DNA from: Bacteroidales bacterium UBA5833
GTDB taxonomy: Bacteria; Bacteroidota; Bacteroidia; Bacteroidales; Lentimicrobiaceae
Direction: 5' to 3'
DNA: 29,523 nt
Assembly: GCA_002433025.1 (NCBI GenBank)
Contig: DJGZ01000011.1
Span: forward strand, 1-29,523
Shown: positions 16,900 through 25,191 of the stretch, piece after piece
How positions within the stretch are numbered: position 1 is the stretch's first letter
How the letters are laid out: every line of letters begins with the position of its first letter
Notes under the pieces: generated by a model
Seen by the model: only the letters and a program-made list of their open reading frames with translations
What the model was told of the DNA's origin: nothing
The model's database searches: none
Program-made: the position numbers and the translations under genes

Positions 16900-19350
16900 A
16901 TGGCATATTCTCTGGAATTACTTGAGCAGCTTTATAAGCAATGTCTTTCCCTGCCCGGGGAAGAGCGGCTTGCTTTTATCCGCGGGGCCTGTGGTGATAA
17001 CGAAGACCTTCAAAGGGTGCTTCATCTGATGCTTGAGCACGGGCAACAGTCAGCAGATTATTTCGGAGCACTGCAGCAAACCATTATGGGCGGGCTTGTT
17101 GATGAGGAATCCACCCCCGGGCTTGTTCCCGGCGAGAAAGTAGGCAACTATAATGTGGCTGCCTTTCTTGCAAAGGGTGGAATGAGCAATGTTTATCTGG
17201 CCGATCGTGATGACGGACAATACGAACAGCGGGTTGTCATCAAATGCTTTTCGGCAAAAATATTCAGCCGGAAAGATACATTATCTCAAATAGGTGAGCA
17301 GCAGATTCTTGCGCGCCTCAGACACCCTGCGATTGCCACACTTTATGATGCAGGGGTAACCGGATCCGGAGTGCCTTACTTTATTATGGAATACATTGAC
17401 GGACTTCCGGTTGATGAGTGGGTTGAACAGAGAAAGCTGAATCTTACGGCAAAACTGCGTTTATTTGAACAAGTCGCCGGCGCTGTCGCCTATGCGCACA
17501 GTCACCTGATCCTTCACCTCGATCTGAAACCGACCAATATTCTGGTTGATAAAAACGGTCAGGTCAAATTGCTTGACTTTGGTATAGCCACTGCCATCAC
17601 ATCCGGAACAGGCGGGCCGAGGCCATTCGTGGGGACGCCAATGATAGCGGCACCCGAGCAATTGATGGGTGCAAACCTCACGGCAGCTACCGATGTTTTT
17701 CAGCTTGGAATGCTGTTGCACAAAATGATTACCGGCCGATATCCGGTAGCGGATTCATCTTCATCAGCAGAAGGATTCACGCGTTTTAACCCTGAAAAAC
17801 TGATCAGGAACCCGGAAATCTCCCCTGAGATTGTTGCCGAGCTGAAAGCCATCATTGCAAAATGTCTGAATCATAACCCCGAAGAAAGGTATTCGTCATT
17901 GGCTGATCTTTTGCAGGATATCCGCAATTACCAGCAACATTACCCGGTGACGGCTCTTCCCTATACTCTTAAATACCGGTCCTTCAAGTATTATCAGCGA
18001 CACAAAACGCAGGTAGTCAGTGTAGTCTTTATTATGCTTTCGCTGATTGCCGGAACCGTGATCAGCCTCTGGCAGGCCGGTCAGGCCAGGGCGCAGCGTG
18101 ATCTTGCCGTGAAAAGTGAAGAAGTGTCAACGGCAACCAGGAATTTCCTGCTCGACCTCTTCATGGCGGCCCATCCTTCGAAAACGAAGGGCGATACCAT
18201 GACGGTTTTTCAGTTTCTTGACAGGGGTTATCTGGAGGCAGAAAAATACAAAGGTTCCCCTGAAATAAAACTGGAGATGCTTACAACCATCGGTAAATTG
18301 TACCGTTCACTGGGTGATTACCGTAAATCGAAGGATGTGCTGGATAAGGTATATGCCATGGCAAAGGACTCTTCACTTCCCCTGTCATTGTCATATGTGC
18401 AGGCAATTCAGCAACTGGCGCTTTATCAGCGCGATATGGGCAACTACGATTCCGCTTCTTCAATCATGAAACAGGTATTCCGGCTTTACAGCGGGATCGG
18501 TTATCCTGCAAAGGACAGTCTTTACACCGCATCACTCAAGTACCATGCTTACATTTACCGGAGTCTTGAAAACAACGACAGTGCCACAGCCCTTATCCGC
18601 AGAACCATTGCCCTTGAAGAGCAAATCTGGCCGGACCGCAACAACATCAACCTGGCCGAAAGCTATTACATTCTCGGGGTGATTCAGCGGAATCAGGGTC
18701 AGTACGATGAAGCAATTGAAAACATATCCCGTTCGCTTGAACTTTGCGAGGGCATTATGGGAACCTACTTCCCGGGCACCATTGCCAATCTCAACATGCT
18801 TGCATCCACATACAATCTGTCAGGCAATCCGAATTCAGCGCTGGAACATGGCCGCAAGGCAAAGAATATCGCTTTCAGGCTTTATGGTGAAAACCATATG
18901 GAAACTGCGACTACGGTTGATAATCTTGGAGGATTTTTTCTGAAACTGGGCCAGGCGGACAGTGCCTGTCATTATTTCATCAAAGGGCTGAATATCCGGC
19001 ACAAACTATTTCCCGAAAGAAATAATGTGCATGTAATGATTTCAACCAATAACCTGCTTTCACTTTTTGTGAAAACGCAACAGCCTGATTCGGTGCGAAA
19101 ATATCTGGCAGAGGCGTTGAAAGTAGGGAAATCACCGAAGGTTCAGCCCAGGCAGCGGGCAGTAACTTACTGGCAGGCTGGTGAATTTTTTGTAACAATG
19201 GCAAAGCCGGATTCTGCACGACATTATTATCAGAAGGCGCTGTCGGAAAACCGCTCGTATCTTCCTGAAAGCGACGAGCGGGTGATCAGCGTTGTGAACA
19301 AGCTTAAAGAACTGGATAATAAGAGTGCTGTAACCACTAACCATCCGTAA
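16900..19350 (+). CDS. Transmembrane PknB-type Ser/Thr protein kinase with C-terminal TPR repeats
   Basis: 816 aa from ATG 16900, one base after the sigma stop. In-frame ATGs at 16885 and 16867 overlap the sigma gene and would add 5 or 11 residues. An N-terminal helical region (1-75) of the type found in ECF-linked kinases precedes the kinase domain (about 84-345). The domain has a glycine loop FLAKGGMSNVYLA, Lys115 (VVIK), Glu133, catalytic loop LHLDLKPTN (Asp208, Lys210, Asn213, with Leu in place of the Arg of HRD), DFGIA (226-230) and AAPEQ (250-254). One membrane span follows (about 371-391). The rest, outside the membrane, is a series of TPR-like units (KLYRSLGDYRKSKDVLDKVY, YYILGVIQRNQGQYDEAIEN, LDNLGGFFLKLGQADSACHY-like). 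All catalytic residues are present, so an active kinase that receives an envelope signal and acts on the adjacent sigma factor is likely. Confidence 0.92.
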   Translation: MAYSLELLEQLYKQCLSLPGEERLAFIRGACGDNEDLQRVLHLMLEHGQQSADYFGALQQTIMGGLVDEESTPGLVPGEKVGNYNVAAFLAKGGMSNVYLADRDDGQYEQRVVIKCFSAKIFSRKDTLSQIGEQQILARLRHPAIATLYDAGVTGSGVPYFIMEYIDGLPVDEWVEQRKLNLTAKLRLFEQVAGAVAYAHSHLILHLDLKPTNILVDKNGQVKLLDFGIATAITSGTGGPRPFVGTPMIAAPEQLMGANLTAATDVFQLGMLLHKMITGRYPVADSSSSAEGFTRFNPEKLIRNPEISPEIVAELKAIIAKCLNHNPEERYSSLADLLQDIRNYQQHYPVTALPYTLKYRSFKYYQRHKTQVVSVVFIMLSLIAGTVISLWQAGQARAQRDLAVKSEEVSTATRNFLLDLFMAAHPSKTKGDTMTVFQFLDRGYLEAEKYKGSPEIKLEMLTTIGKLYRSLGDYRKSKDVLDKVYAMAKDSSLPLSLSYVQAIQQLALYQRDMGNYDSASSIMKQVFRLYSGIGYPAKDSLYTASLKYHAYIYRSLENNDSATALIRRTIALEEQIWPDRNNINLAESYYILGVIQRNQGQYDEAIENISRSLELCEGIMGTYFPGTIANLNMLASTYNLSGNPNSALEHGRKAKNIAFRLYGENHMETATTVDNLGGFFLKLGQADSACHYFIKGLNIRHKLFPERNNVHVMISTNNLLSLFVKTQQPDSVRKYLAEALKVGKSPKVQPRQRAVTYWQAGEFFVTMAKPDSARHYYQKALSENRSYLPESDERVISVVNKLKELDNKSAVTTNHP

Positions 19351-19395
19351 ACCGGTTACCCGGAACCAGGTTCAATACCAGAACACGGTTGTCAT

Positions 19396-20001
19396 TTAAT
19401 CGCTCAGTCCGTCATCGCCGGGCCTCAGCTCAAAGTCGAGGGTCAGATAGATGAGCCGGTTATCTCTCGACTGCAAGCCCAGGGACCTTATTTCTCCCTT
19501 TAGAAGTTTACCTTCCCTCCATAGTTTGACCTTCCCGCTCATGGATTCAGGTCTGTTGTATGAGATGTAATCTCTTCGTTCCGACTCATCCCAGTAACTC
19601 ACAATAGCATATTCCTCAACGTATTGCAATTGTGCAAAATATACTGTGGTGTATTGTTTGTCCCGTGTCCATGGTTTTGGGGCATTGGCTTTTATCTGCA
19701 CCGAAATCACATCATCGCTGAAAGGGTGATCATCGGGCGGATAAAAATTGAGAACAATAAATGGATCATGGTCTGTTCCTGTGATGGAAAGATATTCACC
19801 TGAATAATCACTCAGAAAATTTCCGGCTGCTACGATCTTGTCTTCATCGTACACTATTTCTGTTTTTAGTTCCCCGGTAATAACCGCACTGAACTTTTCA
19901 GGGTTTACCACACCCGATTTATTATTGGAATTATCCTTCTCACAGGACAATATGAAAAGAGCGGCGAAAAGCAACCCGGTAATTGAAGTCAGTATTTTCA
20001 T
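19396..20001 (-). CDS. Lipoprotein of unknown function
   Basis: 201 aa from ATG 20001, chosen because it places a clean lipoprotein signal at the N-terminus (MKILTSITGLLFAALFILSC, Cys20). An in-frame ATG at 20043 adds 14 polar residues before the signal and is less likely. Residues EKDNSNNK follow the Cys. The mature part is beta-rich (IVYDEDKIVAAGNFLSDYSG, SGKVKLWREGKLLKGEIRS, RLIYLTLDFELRPGDD) and has no motif I recognise. Many small Bacteroidetes lipoproteins of unknown role look like this. It converges on the kinase gene with 45 bp between, and lies 88 bp downstream of the beta-helix lipoprotein on the same strand, so the two may be co-transcribed. Confidence 0.82.
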   Translation of the reverse strand: MKILTSITGLLFAALFILSCEKDNSNNKSGVVNPEKFSAVITGELKTEIVYDEDKIVAAGNFLSDYSGEYLSITGTDHDPFIVLNFYPPDDHPFSDDVISVQIKANAPKPWTRDKQYTTVYFAQLQYVEEYAIVSYWDESERRDYISYNRPESMSGKVKLWREGKLLKGEIRSLGLQSRDNRLIYLTLDFELRPGDDGLSD

Positions 20002-20089
20002 TGTATTTTTAGATTTTGATGTCAGGAATATGCAATTGTTCATTTTTTACCTGCAAAAAAACGCAGCATTCAATAATAAGTCCGATGGC

Positions 20090-21547
20090 TTAAATGTTTC
20101 CTCCAATGTCACCTGAAGCATTGTTCTGGAAAACATTGTTGCTCTCGGTCAGGTCGGTACTACCCGGAGCTTTGAACACGCCCCAGGTCTGGCTGTCGGA
20201 AATTGTGCTGTTTGTCAGTGTAAGTTTCGAAGGATTAAACATGTAAATATTGGCTTTTCTGCCGCTGCTGTTGCCTCCATAACTGATGATGGCGTGATCT
20301 ATGCTGTTTTCCGGTGAAGCAGATGATAATTCAATGCCATTCCAGGCGCCCGGACTTGAGAATATCCCTGAAAAGGTGATTTTTTCGGACGGAGTTCCGT
20401 TTGCGACCAGAACTCCGGTGGAGGTAACCCACAAACGTGTTCCTGAGTTGAAGAGGCAGGTTACCCCGGGCTCAAGAATGAGTTTTGTCTGCAATTCGGC
20501 GCTGCTGCGAAAATGATAGTCGATACCCTGTGCTTTGATAATGCCGGTTGAAGTGAAACGTGCATTGGTATTTCCGGGCGCTTTCACCACAATGGCCTGA
20601 ATTCCGTTGCCGGTATATTGCGATGCATTGTCGAGCGTATAAAGATTTTCAGCCCCTACAATCATTGGAGCTTCGGTGTTGTCGGTAAACCTGTTTTCTG
20701 AAAATTCAATCAATCCGTTTTCATTCCCGTCAATAAACAGTCCGTAACCATCGGTCATGGAAATAATAGTATTGGTAATGGCGGCCCTATACGAAGAGTT
20801 GCTTTTTATATAAACCGCAGCCTTGAAACCGCCGGTAGCTGAGCTTCCTGCATGCAGCACCTTAACATGATCAAGTTTGTTCAGAATATTCACTGAACTG
20901 AAGTTGATGTTTTTCCACCAGCCTTTAATTTTTTCGCTCCCCCTGAAGATAATGTTTCCGGATGCGGAACCGCCGGCGTTCAGGTAGGCATTGGATCCGT
21001 TTACAAATATCGATACGTCTGAGGCACACTCAATAACCACTCCCGGTTCCAGGGTCAGGCCTGCCGTGATCTGTACCGACCGGTTCGCATAATAATCGGG
21101 ATAGGCTTCATCGGCAAAAAGATCGGGAAGGACAGTGTTTGAGCTGATGTTTGAAGGCAGCTCTCCGCCGATATAAAGGCTCACATTGGCAACGGCCTGG
21201 CTCCCCTTATTGTCTTTAACCACCACTTCAACCCTGTAGATGCCGGGAATGGCTGTTGTGAAGTCGGCACGGTTCATCTGTTCTGTCATTATTGGCGCTG
21301 ATCCGGCCGGCGAGGTTACCAGCGTCCAGGTGTAGGTGAGCTCATCGCCGTCGGGATCGGTGGCCCCGATCTCAATGCGTGTGGTAACACCGGTTATTCC
21401 GATGATTATTTCATTGTAAACCAGTACCGGCTTGTTGTTATCCGGATCGGTGTCAGGATCGGTGTCCTTGTCTTTTTTGCACGAACTGAAAATTGTTAAA
21501 GCTGCCAACAGCATCATTGATAGCAAAAATAAAGCTGACCTTTTCAT
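20090..21547 (-). CDS. Surface lipoprotein with PKD-like domain and parallel beta-helix
   Basis: 485 aa. The lipoprotein signal ends TIFSSC (Cys23) and is followed by a Lys/Asp-rich linker (KKDKDTDPDTDPDNNK), as in surface-exported Bacteroidetes lipoproteins. Residues about 40-130 form a PKD/REJ-like immunoglobulin fold (ATDPDGDELTYTWTLVTSPA, then GIYRVEVVVKDNKGSQAVAN). Residues about 165-480 are a right-handed parallel beta-helix. It shows repeated turns such as LTLEPGVVIECAS, NAGGSASGNIIFRGSEKIKG, DHVKVLHAG, ITNTIISMTDGYGLFIDGN and, again, LILEPGVTCLFNS, GTPSEKITFSG, DHAIISYGGN, LTNSTISDSQTWGVF. The recurrence suggests an internal duplication of the helix. Carbohydrate binding or lyase activity is typical of the fold, but no catalytic residues were identified. 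Confidence 0.85.
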   Translation of the reverse strand: MKRSALFLLSMMLLAALTIFSSCKKDKDTDPDTDPDNNKPVLVYNEIIIGITGVTTRIEIGATDPDGDELTYTWTLVTSPAGSAPIMTEQMNRADFTTAIPGIYRVEVVVKDNKGSQAVANVSLYIGGELPSNISSNTVLPDLFADEAYPDYYANRSVQITAGLTLEPGVVIECASDVSIFVNGSNAYLNAGGSASGNIIFRGSEKIKGWWKNINFSSVNILNKLDHVKVLHAGSSATGGFKAAVYIKSNSSYRAAITNTIISMTDGYGLFIDGNENGLIEFSENRFTDNTEAPMIVGAENLYTLDNASQYTGNGIQAIVVKAPGNTNARFTSTGIIKAQGIDYHFRSSAELQTKLILEPGVTCLFNSGTRLWVTSTGVLVANGTPSEKITFSGIFSSPGAWNGIELSSASPENSIDHAIISYGGNSSGRKANIYMFNPSKLTLTNSTISDSQTWGVFKAPGSTDLTESNNVFQNNASGDIGGNI

Positions 21548-21769
21548 GATTTTTCTGGTTGATTTGGTTATTAACTGACTGTTAATACACCGTTTTTAAT
21601 CAAACAGGCTCATGAAGAGATCATTTTTCAAAAAATTCCGCAATCGTCACAAAGATTCATCCTTACCCTTATAAAAGTACACCGGTATAGGCTTGCCAGT
21701 GAAATATTCGTTTAATTTCGTTGAGCTTGACGAAGTGTTTGTTTGAATAACTTTCATAAAATAATAGCC

Positions 21770-22249
21770 ATGAACAAGGCTGATGAGGCCGCACAATTGT
21801 TTGCGAAGGGCAGCAACTGCGCCCAATCCATTCTTTTTCCATTCGGCCGTCAATTTTTCAGGGGCGATGTTTCCGCTTTCAGGCTGGCTTCCGCTTTCGG
21901 CGGGGGCATTGCCTCCAGGGGTGAAATCTGCGGGGCGGTGAGCGGATCCCTGATGGTCATCGGACTGCATTTCGGGTACTCGCCGGCGGATGAAGTATCA
22001 GCAAAAGCGGAGGTCAGGCAGATCTCCAATGAATTTCTTCAGGCCTTTGAGCAGCGTTTTGGCGATCTGCACTGCTGTAAACTGCTGCAACATGACCTCA
22101 GCACAGCGGAAGGCCGGGAAGAAGCGAAACTCAGCGGGGCTTTTCAGTCGGTATGTCCTGCTTTGATTGAAGGAGCGGCCACGATCCTGGAGGAAATCCT
22201 GCTGAAGTATTCTGCTGCAACCCGGCAGAGGATAACGGGACCGGGGTAG
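21770..22249 (+). CDS. C_GCAxxG_C_C family redox protein
   Basis: 159 aa from ATG 21770. An upstream in-frame TTG at 21743 would add 9 residues, but the family starts at about this ATG. The Cys pattern of the C_GCAxxG_C_C family is visible: SNCAQS (Cys17), GEICGAVSGSLMVIG (Cys54, in the CGAxxG signature), LHCCKLL (Cys102-Cys103) and SVCPALIEGA (Cys129). Members are thought to be small redox or metal/cluster-binding proteins and are common in anaerobes. Their substrates are not established. It is cytoplasmic (no signal). A TAATTTCG at 21713-21720 resembles a -7 promoter element with one mismatch. The MITE-like element follows downstream. Confidence 0.9.
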   Translation: MNKADEAAQLFAKGSNCAQSILFPFGRQFFRGDVSAFRLASAFGGGIASRGEICGAVSGSLMVIGLHFGYSPADEVSAKAEVRQISNEFLQAFEQRFGDLHCCKLLQHDLSTAEGREEAKLSGAFQSVCPALIEGAATILEEILLKYSAATRQRITGPG

Positions 22250-22284
22250 AAGCTCCCCGGCTGTCAATAAACGTATTTTGAAAT

Positions 22285-22498
22285 CATTGTTGTCCGGTTA
22301 ATTTATGAGATTCTTCGCTAACGCTCAAAATGACTTTGACTTACATGGATTTGAGGGGGAGGGGGCCTGGTGGCGGCTATTCCGCCACCAGGCCCCCTTT
22401 AATTATCGTGAATGTATTGTCATTCTGAATCCCGCACGTGCGGGATAGTGAAGTGAAGAATCTCATAACTCCTTCCAAAGGTTAATCGGACAATAATG
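22285..22498. mobile_element. MITE-like non-coding element with terminal inverted repeats and 10-bp direct repeats
   Basis: The 214-bp segment has ends CATTGTTGTCCGGTTAA (22285-22301) and TTAATCGGACAATAATG (22482-22498), inverted copies with 15 of 17 matches. It is bounded on both sides by the direct repeat ATTTTGAAAT (22275-22284 and 22499-22508), as expected of a target-site duplication. Inside are a second inverted pair TTATGAGATTCTTC (22303-22316) and GAAGAATCTCATAA (22455-22468), an 18-bp perfect palindrome (22429-22446, centre GCACGTGC) and the GC-rich hairpin 22361-22397. No reading frame for a transposase is present, so any mobility would be in trans. Confidence 0.65.
22361..22397. 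terminator. Perfect 16-bp GC-rich hairpin inside the MITE-like element
   Basis: GGGGGCCTGGTGGCGG (22361-22376) and its exact inverted copy (22382-22397) enclose the loop CTATT and are followed by TTTAATT. It could stop transcription coming from the C_GCAxxG gene. It could equally be a structural part of the element, because the T run is short. Confidence 0.6.
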
Positions 22499-22541
22499 AT
22501 TTTGAAATTTATTAACTGTATGTCATCAGCAAACTCACTTT

Positions 22542-23240
22542 ATGAAAAAAATCGGATTGATCGGCGGCACAGGCCCCGAAGCGACGGTGGACTACTACAA
22601 AGGCATTATTGATGCATTTAAGGATGAAAGCGGAGGGCTTAACTATCCCGAGATCATCATCTACAGCGTAAGTCTCGGGAAATTGCTGGGCTTTATGCAA
22701 TCAGGCAATTTTAAAGGAGCAATCGATTACCTTGCTGATGCCATTAGGCGGTTGAAGGATGCAGGAGCTGATTTTGCCGCCATCACCGCCAATACGCCCC
22801 ATATTTTTTTCGATGAAATCAGCGAACGAGTTGATCTGCCGCTGATCAGCATTGTGGAAGCCACCCGGACCGAAGCCCTGCGCCTGGGGCTGCAACGGCC
22901 CGGGCTGTTTGGCACCGGCTTTACCATGGATGCATCATTCTATCCCGACGCTTTCAGGCAGAAAGGAATGGAAGTGGTAATCCCCGGAAAGGAAGAGCGG
23001 GATTGGCTGCATCATAAACTCTTCAGCGAAATCGAGCTAGGGATTTTCAGGGATGACACCCGTGAACAGCTGATCAATATCATAGAAAAAATGGTGCAAC
23101 AGCAACAAATCGACAGCCTGATCCTGGGCTGTACCGAATTCCCGCTGATCCTCACCCAGCCGGCTTATGCCGGTATCCCGGTACTGAATACCACGCAGAT
23201 CCATGTCGAAGCCATAGTTGCCCGTTGCCGGGAATCGTAG
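22542..23240 (+). CDS. Aspartate/glutamate racemase family protein, atypical Thr/Cys active site
   Basis: 232 aa. The N-terminal MKKIGLIGGTGPEATVDYY is the Asp/Glu racemase signature for substrate and phosphate-free catalysis. The second catalytic cysteine is present (LGCTEFPLI, Cys197). At the first position, where two-Cys racemases have a cysteine in a CANT/CNT motif, this protein has Thr82 (AITANTPHIFF). An L-Asp/Glu-specific racemase of E. coli (YgeA) has the same Thr83/Cys197 arrangement. The product would be D-Asp or D-Glu, or the protein may act with limited reversibility. Full length for the family, cytoplasmic. The ATG is 33 nt downstream of the right-hand direct repeat of the MITE-like element, so the element sits in its promoter region. 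Confidence 0.9.
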   Translation: MKKIGLIGGTGPEATVDYYKGIIDAFKDESGGLNYPEIIIYSVSLGKLLGFMQSGNFKGAIDYLADAIRRLKDAGADFAAITANTPHIFFDEISERVDLPLISIVEATRTEALRLGLQRPGLFGTGFTMDASFYPDAFRQKGMEVVIPGKEERDWLHHKLFSEIELGIFRDDTREQLINIIEKMVQQQQIDSLILGCTEFPLILTQPAYAGIPVLNTTQIHVEAIVARCRES

Positions 23241-23345
23241 GTTTATGAGATACCGGCGAGCTTGTGGTATCCGGTAAAACTTCAGGCTTCCAACTTTCCC
23301 CGTAGCTTTTTGTTATAGTGACATTCTTCTGAAACCGCTATCCGG

Positions 23346-25121
23346 ATGAGCGATGATAATCTGAAACGCAAAATTACCCTGCCCGGCCTGCGCCGGCTTT
23401 CGCGACTGTTTCAATACCTGAAGCCTTACAAGTGGGCCTATGGCCTGGGATTGCTGTTTTTATTCGGGTCAAGCGCCACCAGCCTGTTGTTTCCAAAATT
23501 GCTGGGCGAACTGGTTGAATATGGCAATAGCGGGAAGCTGGGCGCGGAGATCAACCGGCTGGCGCTGATCCTGGTGCTGGTACTGGTAGCCCAGTCGCTG
23601 TTTTCATACTTCAGGATTTATCTTTTTGTGCAGGTGGCTGAGCGGGCGCTGGCCGATCTGCGGCGGCACACCTTCAACCACCTGATCCGGCTGCCCATGA
23701 AATTTTTTCAGCAGCGCAGGGTGGGTGAACTCAACAGCAGGATCTCTTCAGACATTACTTTGCTCCAGGACGCGCTCACCAGTACGCTGGCTGAATTTAT
23801 CCGGCAGATCATCATTATCAGTGGTGGTATTGTGCTGATGGCGGTAACTTCAGTCAAGCTTACCCTCTTTATGCTGGCGGTAGTTCCGGGAGTATTCCTG
23901 CTGGTAGGTTTCTTTGGAAGGTATATTCGTAAACTCAGTAAAAAGGCTCAGGCCCAGGTGGCCGATTCCAACACCATTGTTGAGGAAACCCTGCAGGGGG
24001 TGCAAAGTGTAAAAACCTTCACCAATGAGTTTTTTGAGATGAAAAGGTATCGGACAATCACGGAAGATATTGTACAAACCGGCATCAAAAACGGGCGTGT
24101 CCGCGGCGCATTTTCATCCTTTGTTATTCTCGGCATTTTCGGAACCATGGTGGCCGTAATCTGGAAAGGCGCGGCCCTGCTGTCATCCGGCGAAATTACA
24201 ACCGGAGAACTCTTCTCTTTTGTGATTTATACCGTTTTTATCGGGGGTACCATCGGCGGGCTGGCCGACGTTTTTGCCAGGGTGCAGAAGTTTATCGGAG
24301 CCACCGAAGACCTTTTCGAAATTTTTGGAGAAACACCCGAACCGGTGGCAGAGGTCGGGGAAATTCCCGCGTCCGGACTATTAAAGGGGCATATCCGGCT
24401 GGATGAAGTCAGTTTTGCTTATCCTTCGCGCACCGCTGTAAATGTCATCGATCGCATCAGTGCGGAGATCCGGCCGGGTTCGCTGGTTGCCCTGGTAGGG
24501 CCGAGCGGTGCCGGAAAGTCGACGCTGGTTAACCTGCTCCTCCGGTTGTATGACCCGGTTTCCGGCCAGATATCGTTTGATGGACATAAAGCAGAGAATA
24601 TTCCGCTTTCGGTTTTGCGGGCGCAGATGGCCGTGGTGCCTCAGGATATCTTTCTTTTCGGGGGCAGCATACGCGAGAACATCGCCTACGGACGCCTGGA
24701 TGCATCTCCTGAGAAGGTGGAGGAAGCCGCCCGAAGGGCCAACGCCTGGGAGTTTATCTCAAAATTCCCTCAGGGGCCCGATACACTGGTGGGAGAACGG
24801 GGCACCCAGCTTTCGGGCGGACAGCGGCAACGCATCGCCATTGCCAGGGCGGTACTGAAAGACCCGCGCATCCTGATTCTGGACGAAGCCACTTCTTCGC
24901 TTGATAGTGAAAATGAACGCCTGGTGCAGGACGCCCTGGAAAAACTGATGGAAGGCCGCACCTCTATCGTAATTGCCCACCGCCTGTCGACCATCCGCAA
25001 AGCCGATCTGATCCTGGTGATGGATCAGGGCCGCATCGTGGAAAAAGGGACCCATGAGGAACTTATCAGATCAGCAGACGGGTTATACCGCGGCCTGAAC
25101 GAACTGCAGTACAAGTCGTAA
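23346..25121 (+). CDS. ABC exporter, fused permease-ATPase (MsbA/LmrA-like)
   Basis: 591 aa half-transporter expected to work as a homodimer. Residues about 20-320 are the six-helix ABC membrane domain (WAYGLGLLFLFGSSATSLLF, LALILVLVLVAQSLFSYF, IIIISGGIVLMAV, LTLFMLAVVPGVFLLVGFF). The nucleotide-binding domain has Walker A GPSGAGKST (about 385-393), a Q-loop (VVPQDIFLFGGSIRENIAYG), signature LSGGQRQR (about 489), Walker B ILILDEATSSLD (about 510-521) and a switch His (IVIAHRLSTIRKAD). It is placed with lipid/drug exporters such as MsbA or BmrA by architecture. The substrate cannot be read from sequence. Its 3' end faces the carboxyltransferase gene with 59 bp between. Confidence 0.94.
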   Translation: MSDDNLKRKITLPGLRRLSRLFQYLKPYKWAYGLGLLFLFGSSATSLLFPKLLGELVEYGNSGKLGAEINRLALILVLVLVAQSLFSYFRIYLFVQVAERALADLRRHTFNHLIRLPMKFFQQRRVGELNSRISSDITLLQDALTSTLAEFIRQIIIISGGIVLMAVTSVKLTLFMLAVVPGVFLLVGFFGRYIRKLSKKAQAQVADSNTIVEETLQGVQSVKTFTNEFFEMKRYRTITEDIVQTGIKNGRVRGAFSSFVILGIFGTMVAVIWKGAALLSSGEITTGELFSFVIYTVFIGGTIGGLADVFARVQKFIGATEDLFEIFGETPEPVAEVGEIPASGLLKGHIRLDEVSFAYPSRTAVNVIDRISAEIRPGSLVALVGPSGAGKSTLVNLLLRLYDPVSGQISFDGHKAENIPLSVLRAQMAVVPQDIFLFGGSIRENIAYGRLDASPEKVEEAARRANAWEFISKFPQGPDTLVGERGTQLSGGQRQRIAIARAVLKDPRILILDEATSSLDSENERLVQDALEKLMEGRTSIVIAHRLSTIRKADLILVMDQGRIVEKGTHEELIRSADGLYRGLNELQYKS

Positions 25122-25170
25122 GTCTGAAGGGGTAACGTTTTTTCCTGGTAATAAATTCCTGAATTGTATT

Positions 25171-25191
25171 TTCCTTTGATTTACAAAGGAA
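25171..25191. terminator. Hairpin between convergent ABC exporter and carboxyltransferase genes
   Basis: TTCCTTTG (25171-25178) and CAAAGGAA (25184-25191) form a perfect 8-bp stem with the loop ATTTA, which contains the TAA stop of the carboxyltransferase gene (25181-25183, minus). It could serve as a weak bidirectional terminator. There is no strong T run on either strand. Confidence 0.4.

Noticed and set aside
21743..21769. TTG start giving a longer C_GCAxxG protein
   Set aside because: The ATG at 21770 matches the usual family start and the extra nine residues are not conserved-looking.
21647..21970. Minus-strand frame of 107 codons opposite the C_GCAxxG gene
   Set aside because: It is antisense to a clearly recognisable gene and has no family features.
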